Shown piece after piece: positions 57,073-64,000 of a DNA stretch of 64,000 nucleotides. The DNA lies in NCBI RefSeq assembly GCF_052857255.1, contig NC_135502.1:159209599-159273598 (forward strand). Direction: 5' to 3'. How positions within the stretch are numbered: the first letter of the stretch is position 1; each line of letters starts with the position of its first letter. The notes under the pieces are model-generated. The model was not told the DNA's origin, did not search any database, and worked only from the letters and a program-made list of their open reading frames with translations. The stretch is from Amblyomma americanum. Taxonomy: Eukaryota; Arthropoda; Arachnida; Ixodida; Ixodidae. Both the position numbers and the translations under genes were made by a program.

Positions 57073-57464
57073 GGCAGTCCAATCTGGTGCTCTCGTGGGT
57101 ATTTGCTTTGCGCGTAAGTGAACCTTGAGAGTGTTCACCAGCGCCCCCCTCATCCATAACGGTGGACGTAGCACGTCCCTTAATACCGCGAGTGTGACGT
57201 AGAACTTCATCTAAAGGCGAGTGCGGAAACTGCGCGTGAGCCCTCAGATGCTACATATGGCATCAAGACTGCCAGAACCGAGGCCCCCCTTAAGCTATTA
57301 GCAGACAGGACAAATGAAATGAGGGACTCATTTGAGAAATATATTAAGGAAGTCAGCAGTCACCCAAACCAAGGTGGAAGAGGAATGTTTCTAATCTTTT
57401 TTAGTTTGTAAAGCAATCAATTGGTTTAAACAAAATTGCTTATAAAGCAGCATAAAAACAACCA

Positions 57465-57537
57465 TGCCGCCGGTGGGATCCGAATACACGACCTCCGAAT
57501 ATCGCGTCCGGTGCTCTACCAATTGAGGTACGGCGGC
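57465..57537 (-). pseudogene. tRNA-like block 29
   Basis: Acceptor restored (TGCCGCCGG) but T-stem GAATACAC and D-arm CAATTGAGG as in block 15; probably a recombinant of two classes. Confidence 0.5.
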
Positions 57538-57928
57538 GGCTGTCCAATCTGCTGCTCACGTGGGTATTTGTTTTCCGTGTAAGCGAACCTTGAGAGTTTT
57601 CACCAGCGCCACTCTCGTCCATAGCGGTGGACGTAGCACTTCCTGTAATACCGCGAGTGTGTCGTAGAACGTCATCTAACGGCGAGGGCGGAAACGGTGC
57701 GTGAGCCCTCTTATGCTACCTATGGCATCAAGACTGCCAGAACCGAGACCCCCGTTAAGCTATTAGCAGACAAGGCAAATAAAATGAGGGGCTCGTTTGA
57801 CAAATATATTAAGGAAGCCACCAGTTACCGAGACCAAGGTGCAAGAGGAATGTTTATAATTTTTTTAGTTTGTAATGCAATCAATTGGTTTAAACAATTT
57901 TACTTATAAAGCAGCAGAAAAACAACCA

Positions 57929-58001
57929 TGCCGCCGGTGGGATCCGAGCCCATGACCTCCGAATATTGCATCCGGTGCTCTACCAACTTAGCTACGTCGA
58001 C
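57929..58001 (-). pseudogene. tRNA-like block 30
   Basis: Same as block 23, 4,097 bp downstream. Confidence 0.5.
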
Positions 58002-58397
58002 GGCTATTCAATCTGCTGCTCTCGTCGGTATTTATGTTTTGCGTGTAAGCGAACCTTGAGAGTGTTAACCAGCGTCACTCTCGTACATAGCGGTGGACGT
58101 AGCACGTCCTGTAATACCGCGAGTGTGACGTAGAACGTCATCGAACGGCGAGGGCGGAAACTGTGCGAGAGCCCTCTTATCCTACATATGGGATCAAGAC
58201 TGCCAGAACCGAGACCCCCGTTAAGCTATTAGCAGACAAGGCAAACGACATGAGGGGCTCGTTTGACAAATATATTAAGGAAGAGAACAGTCACCGAAAC
58301 CAAGGTGCGAGGGGAATGATTCTAATTTTTTTTTACTTTGTAATGCAATCAATTGGTTTAAAGAAAATTACTTATAAAGCAGCAGAAAAAACAACCA

Positions 58398-58470
58398 TGC
58401 CGCAGGCGGGATCCGAACCTACGATCTCCGAATATCGCGTCCGGTGCTCTACCAACTGAGGTACGGCGAC
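58398..58470 (-). pseudogene. tRNA-like block 31
   Basis: Acceptor TGCCGCAGG, T-stem GAACCTACG and GAGGTAC in the D-stem. Confidence 0.48.
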
Positions 58471-58859
58471 GGCAGTCCAATCTGGTGCTCTCGTGGGTAT
58501 TTGTTTTGTGCGTAAGCGAACCTTGAGAGTGTTCACCAGCGCCACCCTCGTCCATAGCGGTGGACGTAGCACTTCCTGTAATACCGCGAGTGTGCCGTAG
58601 ACGTCATATAACGGCGAGGGTGGAAACTGCAACAACCCTCTTATGCGACCTATCGCATCAAGACTGCCAGAGGCGAGACACCCGTTAAGCAAATAGCAGA
58701 CAAAGCAAATGCAATGAGGTGCTCGTTTGACAATTATATTATGGAAGTCAACAGTTACCGAAACCAAGGTGCAAGAGGAATGTTTATAATTTTTTTTAGT
58801 TTGTAATGCAATCAATTGGTTTAAAGAATATTACTTATAAAGCAGCAGGAAAACAACCA

Positions 58860-58932
58860 TGCCGCCGGTGGGATCCGAACCCACGACCTTTGAATATCGC
58901 GTCCGGTGCTCTACCAACTGAGCTACGGCGAC
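58860..58932 (-). tRNA. tRNA-like block 32
   Basis: A box, D-arm, T-arm and acceptor all as block 2. Two anticodon-stem mismatches (CCTTTGAATATCG). Confidence 0.42.
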
Positions 58933-59326
58933 GGCTATTCAATTTGCTGCTCTCGTCGGAATTTATGTTTTGCGTGTAAGCGAACCTTGAGAGTGTTCAC
59001 CAGCGTCACTCTCGTCCATAGCGGTGGACGTAGCACGTCCTGTAAAACCGCGAGTGTGACGTAGAACGTCATCGAACGGCGAGGGCGGAAACTGTGCGAG
59101 AGCCCTCTTATCCTACATTTGGGATCAAGACTGCCAGAACCGAGACCCCCGTTAAGCTATTAGCAGACAAGGCAAACGACATGAGGGGCTCGTTTCACAA
59201 ATATATTAAGGAAGCCAACAGTCACCGAAACCAAGGTGCGAGGGGAATGATTCTAATTTTTTTTACTTTGTAATGCAATCCATTGGTTTAAAGAAAATTG
59301 CTTATAAAGCAGCAGAAAAACAACAA

Positions 59327-59399
59327 TGCCGACGGTGTGATCCGAATACACGACCTCCGAATATCGCGTCCGGTGCTCTACCAATTGAGGTACGGCGGC
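59327..59399 (-). pseudogene. tRNA-like block 33
   Basis: Copy of block 24; first block of higher-order copy B. Confidence 0.5.
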
Positions 59400-60071
59400 G
59401 GCTGTCCAATCTGCTGCTCACGTCGGTATTTGTTTCGCGTGTAAGCGATCCTTCACAGTGTTCGCAGCGCCACCCTCGTCCATAGCGGTGGGCGTAGCAC
59501 TTCCTGTTATACCGCGAGTGTGTCGTAGAACGTCATCTAACGGCGAGGGCGGAAACGGTGCGTGAGCCCTCTTGTGCTACCTATGGCATCAAGATTGCCA
59601 GAACCGAGACGCCCGTTAAGCTATTAGCAGACAAGGCAAATAAAATGAGGGGCTCGTTTGACAATTATATTATGGAAGCCAACAGTTACCGAAACCTAGG
59701 TGCAAGAGGAATGTTTATAATTTTTTTTTTGTAATGCAATCAATTGGTTTAAAGAATGTTACTTATTAAGCAGCAGTAAAACCCCCGTAATACCGCGAGT
59801 GTGACGTAGAACGTCATCTAAAGGCGAGGGCGGAAACTGCGCGTGAGCCCTCATATGCTACATACGGCATCAAGACTGCCAGAACCAAGGCCCCCCTTAA
59901 GCTATTAGCAGACAGGACAAATGAAATGAGGGGCTCGTTTGACAAATATATTAAGGAAGCCAACAGTCACTGAAACCAAGGTGCAAGGGGAATGTTTATA
60001 ATTTGTTTCACTTTGTAATGCAATCAATTTGTTTAAAGAAAACTACTTATAATGCAGCAGAAAAACAACCA

Positions 60072-60144
60072 TGCCGCCGTTGGGATCCGAACCCACGACC
60101 TCCGAATATCGCGTCCGGTGCTCTACCAACTGAGGTACGGCGAC
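60072..60144 (-). tRNA. tRNA-like block 34
   Basis: Copy of block 25. Confidence 0.38.
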
Positions 60145-60818
60145 GGCAGTCCAATCTGGTGCTCTCTTGGGTATTTGTTTCGCGTGTAAGCGATCCTTGA
60201 GAGTGTTCACTAGCGCAACCCTCGTCCATAGCGGTGGACGTAGCACTTCCTGTAAGACCGCGAGTGTGTCGTAGAACGTCATCTAACGGCGAGGGCGGAA
60301 ACGGTGCGTGAGCCCTCTTATGCTACCTATGGCATCAAGACTGCCAGAACCCAGACCACCGTTAAGCTATTAGCAGACAAGGCAAATAAAATGAGGGGCT
60401 CGTTTGACAAATATATTAAGGAAGCCAACAGTTACCAAAACCAAGGTGCAAGAGGAATGTTTATAATTTTTTAGTTTGTAATGCAAACAAATTGGTTTAA
60501 TGAATATTACTTATTAAGCAGCAGAAAAAACCCCGTAATACCGCGAGTGTGACGTAGAACGTCAACTAAAGGCGACGGTGGAAACTGCGCGTGAGCCCTC
60601 AGATGCTACATATGGCATCAAGACTGCCAGAACCAAGGCCCCCCTTAAGCTATTAGCAGACAGGACAAATGAAATGAGGGGCTCGTTTGACAAATATATT
60701 AAGGAAGTCAGGAGTCACCCAACCAAGGTGGAAGAGGAATGTTTCTAATTTTTTTTGGTATGTAAAGCAATCAATTGGTTTAAAGAAAATTGCTTATAAA
60801 GCAGCAGAAAAACAACCA

Positions 60819-60891
60819 TGCCGCCGGTGGGATCCGAACCCACGACCTCCAAATATCGCGTCCGGTGCTCTACCAACAGAGCTACGGCGAC
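60819..60891 (-). tRNA. tRNA-like block 35
   Basis: Copy of block 26. Confidence 0.4.
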
Positions 60892-61284
60892 GGCTATTCA
60901 ATCTGCTGCTCTCGTCGGTATTTATGTTTTGCGTGTAAGCGAACCTTGAGAGTGTTCACCAGCGTCACTCTCGTCCATAGCGGTGGACGTAGCACGTCCT
61001 GTAACACCGCGAGTGTGACGTAGAACGTCATCTAACGGCGAGGGCGGAAACTGTGCGAGATCCCTCTTATCCTACATACGGGATCAAGACTGCCAGAACC
61101 GAGACCCCCGTTAAGCTATTAGCAGACAAGGCAAACGACATGAGGGGCTCGTTTGACAAATATATTAAGGAAGCCAACAGTTACCGAAACCAAGGTGCAA
61201 GAAGAATGTTTCTATTTTTTTTAGTTTGTAAAGCAATCAATTGGTTTAAAGAAAATTGCTTATAAAGCAGCAGAAAAACAACAA

Positions 61285-61357
61285 TGCCGACGGTGTGATC
61301 CGAATACACGACCTCCGAATATCGCGTCCGGTGCTCTACCAATTGAGGTACGGCGGC
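61285..61357 (-). pseudogene. tRNA-like block 36
   Basis: Copy of block 27. Confidence 0.5.
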
Positions 61358-62028
61358 GGCTGTCCAATCTGCTGCTCACGTCGGTATTTGTTTCGCGTGT
61401 AAGCGATCCTTCACAGTGTTCGCAGCGCCACCCTCGTCCATAGCGGTGGGCGTAGCACTTCCTGTTATACCGCGAGTGTGTCGTAGAACGTCATCTAACG
61501 GCGAGGGCGGAAACGGTGCGTGAGCCCTCTTGTGCTACCTATGGCATCAAGATTGCCTGAACCGAGACCCCCGTTAAGCTATTAGCAGACAAGGCAAATA
61601 AAATGAGGGGCTCGTTTGACAATTATATTATGGAAGCCAACAGTTACCGAAACCAAGGTGCAAGAGGAATGTTTATAATTTTTTTTTGTAATGCAATCAA
61701 TTGGTTTAAAGAATGTTACTTATTAAGCAGCAGTAAAACCCCCGTAATACCGCGAGTGTGACGTAGAACGTCATCTAAAGGCGAGGGCGGAAACTGCGCG
61801 TGAGCCCTCATATGCTACATATGGCATCAAGACTGCCAGAACCAAGGCCCCCCTTAAGCTATTAGCAGACAAGGCAAATGAAATGAGGGGTTCTTTAGAC
61901 AAATATATTAAGGAAGCCAACAGCCACCGAAGCCAAGGTGCAAGAGGAAGTGTTTATAATTTTTTTAGTTTGTAATGCAATTAATTGGTTTAAAGAAAAT
62001 TTCTTATAAAGCAGCAGAAAAACAATCA

Positions 62029-62101
62029 TGCCGCCGGTGGGATCCGAACCCACGATCTCCGAATATCGCGTCCGGTGCTCTACCAACTGAGGTACGGCGA
62101 C
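62029..62101 (-). tRNA. tRNA-like block 37
   Basis: Copy of block 28. Confidence 0.38.
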
Positions 62102-62493
62102 GGCAGTCCAATCTGGTGCTCTCGTGGGTATTTGCTTTGCGCGTAAGTGAACCTTGAGAGTGTTCACCAGCGCCCCCCTCATCCATAACGGTGGACGTAG
62201 CACGTCCCTTAATACCGCGAGTGTGACGTAGAACTTCATCTAAAGGCGAGTGCGGAAACTGCGCGTGAGCCCTCAGATGCTACATATGGCATCAAGACTG
62301 CCAGAACCGAGGCCCCCCTTAAGCTATTAGCAGACAGGACAAATGAAATGAGGGACTCATTTGAGAAATATATTAAGGAAGTCAGCAGTCACCCAAACCA
62401 AGGTGGAAGAGGAATGTTTCTAATCTTTTTTAGTTTGTAAAGCAATCAATTGGTTTAAACAAAATTGCTTATAAAGCAGCATAAAAACAACCA

Positions 62494-62566
62494 TGCCGCC
62501 GGTGGGATCCGAATACACGACCTCCGAATATCGCGTCCGGTGCTCTACCAATTGAGGTACGGCGGC
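62494..62566 (-). pseudogene. tRNA-like block 38
   Basis: Copy of block 29. Confidence 0.5.
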
Positions 62567-62957
62567 GGCTGTCCAATCTGCTGCTCACGTGGGTATTTGT
62601 TTTCCGTGTAAGCGAACCTTGAGAGTTTTCACCAGCGCCACTCTCGTCCATAGCGGTGGACGTAGCACTTCCTGTAATACCGCGAGTGTGTCGTAGAACG
62701 TCATCTAACGGCGAGGGCGGAAACGGTGCGTGAGCCCTCTTATGCTACCTATGGCATCAAGACTGCCAGAACCGAGACCCCCGTTAAGCTATTAGCAGAC
62801 AAGGCAAATAAAATGAGGGGCTCGTTTGACAAATATATTAAGGAAGCCACCAGTTACCGAGACCAAGGTGCAAGAGGAATGTTTATAATTTTTTTAGTTT
62901 GTAATGCAATCAATTGGTTTAAACAATTTTACTTATAAAGCAGCAGAAAAACAACCA

Positions 62958-63030
62958 TGCCGCCGGTGGGATCCGAGCCCATGACCTCCGAATATTGCAT
63001 CCGGTGCTCTACCAACTTAGCTACGTCGAC
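62958..63030 (-). pseudogene. tRNA-like block 39
   Basis: Copy of block 30. Confidence 0.5.
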
Positions 63031-63426
63031 GGCTATTCAATCTGCTGCTCTCGTCGGTATTTATGTTTTGCGTGTAAGCGAACCTTGAGAGTGTTAACCA
63101 GCGTCACTCTCGTACATAGCGGTGGACGTAGCACGTCCTGTAATACCGCGAGTGTGACGTAGAACGTCATCGAACGGCGAGGGCGGAAACTGTGCGAGAG
63201 CCCTCTTATCCTACATATGGGATCAAGACTGCCAGAACCGAGACCCCCGTTAAGCTATTAGCAGACAAGGCAAACGACATGAGGGGCTCGTTTGACAAAT
63301 ATATTAAGGAAGAGAACAGTCACCGAAACCAAGGTGCGAGGGGAATGATTCTAATTTTTTTTTACTTTGTAATGCAATCAATTGGTTTAAAGAAAATTAC
63401 TTATAAAGCAGCAGAAAAAACAACCA

Positions 63427-63499
63427 TGCCGCAGGCGGGATCCGAACCTACGATCTCCGAATATCGCGTCCGGTGCTCTACCAACTGAGGTACGGCGAC
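63427..63499 (-). pseudogene. tRNA-like block 40
   Basis: Copy of block 31. Confidence 0.48.
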
Positions 63500-63887
63500 G
63501 GCAGTCCAATCTGGTGCTCTCGTGGGTATTTGTTTTGTGCGTAAGCGAACCTTGAGAGTGTTCACCAGCGCCACCCTCGTCCATAGCGGTGGACGTAGCA
63601 CTTCCTGTAATACCGCGAGTGTGACGTAGACGTCATATAACGGCGAGGGTGGAAACTGCAACAACCCTCTTATGCGACCTATCGCATCAAGACTGCCAGA
63701 GGCGAGACACCCGTTAAGCAAATAGCAGACAAAGCAAATGCAATGAGGTGCTCGTTTGACAATTATATTATGGAAGTCAACAGTTACCGAAACCAAGGTG
63801 CAAGAGGAATGTTTATAATTTTTTTAGTTTGTAATGCAATCAATTGGTTTAAAGAATATTACTTATAAAGCAGCAGGAAAACAACCA

Positions 63888-63960
63888 TGCCGCCGGTGGG
63901 ATCCGAACCCACGACCTTTGAATATCGCGTCCGGTGCTCTACCAACTGAGCTACGGCGAC
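63888..63960 (-). tRNA. tRNA-like block 41
   Basis: Copy of block 32, shifted by 5,028 bp because of the one-base T-run difference before it. Confidence 0.42.
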
Positions 63961-64000
63961 GGCTATTCAATTTGCTGCTCTCGTCGGAATTTATGTTTTG

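Larger units (their letters stand above)
54253..59281. repeat. 5,029-bp higher-order repeat, copy A
   Basis: Matches 59,282 onward at a 5,029-bp shift. The left limit is sharp: GCAATCA at 54,246-54,252 against GCAATCC at 59,275-59,281, with identity after that. It holds blocks 24 (54,298) to 32 (58,860). Confidence 0.9.
40388..64000. repeat. Tandem array of about 465-bp monomers, each with a minus-strand tRNA-like block
   Basis: Starts inside a monomer at GTGTTCACCAG (40,388) and continues past the window end. Plus-strand monomer order: tRNA-like block (antisense), CTGCTGCTCTCGT segment, hairpin CGTCCA-TAGCGG-TGGACG, two GACGT/ACGTC dyads, CGGCGAGGGCGGAAACT, a CAAGACTGCCAGAACCGAGA block, GACAAATATATTAAGGAAG, an A/T-rich CAATCAATTGGTTTAAAG segment and CAGAAAAAACAACCA. 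Read from the minus strand, the tRNA-like block is followed after 8 nt by T5-T6, a Pol III stop. There are 41 tRNA-like blocks, mostly 453-481 bp apart, or about 745 bp where a short monomer intervenes. Confidence 0.9.
59282..64000. repeat. 5,029-bp higher-order repeat, copy B (runs off the window)
   Basis: In about 4.7 kb I find only two differences from copy A: C at 58,595 is A at 63,624, and one T fewer in the T-run near 63,810-63,820. Blocks 33 to 41 repeat blocks 24 to 32. Confidence 0.9.

Noticed and set aside
40388..64000. Many similar 60-147-codon frames on both strands of the array as a protein family
   Set aside because: They cross the tRNA-like block and monomer borders, differ in length with single indels, and appear on both strands. 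Their similarity comes from the DNA repeat.
40388..64000. CRISPR array
   Set aside because: Repeats are about 465 bp with no short repeat-unique spacer pattern, no cas genes, and the setting is eukaryotic.

Overview
The window looks like repeat-dominated nuclear DNA of an arthropod, most probably a hard (ixodid) tick. The basis is its mix of decayed Penelope-like elements, RNase H-bearing I-type and CR1-like non-LTR retrotransposons, a Ty3/gypsy element, tRNA-derived SINE sequence and a large tandem array carrying a tRNA-like block. No intact host protein gene, rRNA gene or CRISPR is visible. The species cannot be fixed from the sequence alone, and almost every long reading frame is either a broken retroelement or a repeat shadow.

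Layout. 1-15 kb is AT-rich and mostly single-copy. It holds a Harbinger-like MITE (3268-3921), an inverted pair of Penelope-type ends with hammerhead-ribozyme-like cores (about 4.0 and 4.9 kb), one SINE (about 6.1-6.25 kb), two head-to-head Penelope fragments (9.16-12.39 kb), one of them split by a foldback element, and a third Penelope RT fragment (13.1-14.0 kb). A few good splice-site pairs hint at a host transcript, but no protein could be read. 15.2-26.6 kb is a stack of plus-strand non-LTR retrotransposons of the RNase H-bearing type: a 3' end amplified in tandem, a 5'-truncated copy with a CATC tail, and a long but broken copy with ORF1, endonuclease, RT and RNase H.

26,735-37,429 is one LTR retrotransposon on the minus strand, with two LTRs ending in TGTCAC/GTGACA, a polypurine tract, a primer-binding-site candidate and a probable 5-bp target duplication. 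Its domain order is gag-PR-IN-RT-RNase H, i.e. integrase before RT, the order known from Gmr1-like Ty3/gypsy elements. A complete CR1-like element (31,909-36,280) with a perfect 10-bp target duplication and 231-bp 5'UTR monomers sits inside its gag gene.

From 40,388 to the window end runs a tandem array with a monomer of about 465 bp. It contains 41 copies of a 73-nt minus-strand tRNA-like block with Pol III A and B boxes and a downstream T-run. It also has a pair of 15-bp dyads per monomer, shorter monomers lacking the tRNA block, a gag insertion at 42.5-44.2 kb, and higher-order repeats of 1,212 bp and 5,029 bp. The 5,029-bp repeat is nearly identical between copies and runs off the window. 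This array is the feature most worth following up.
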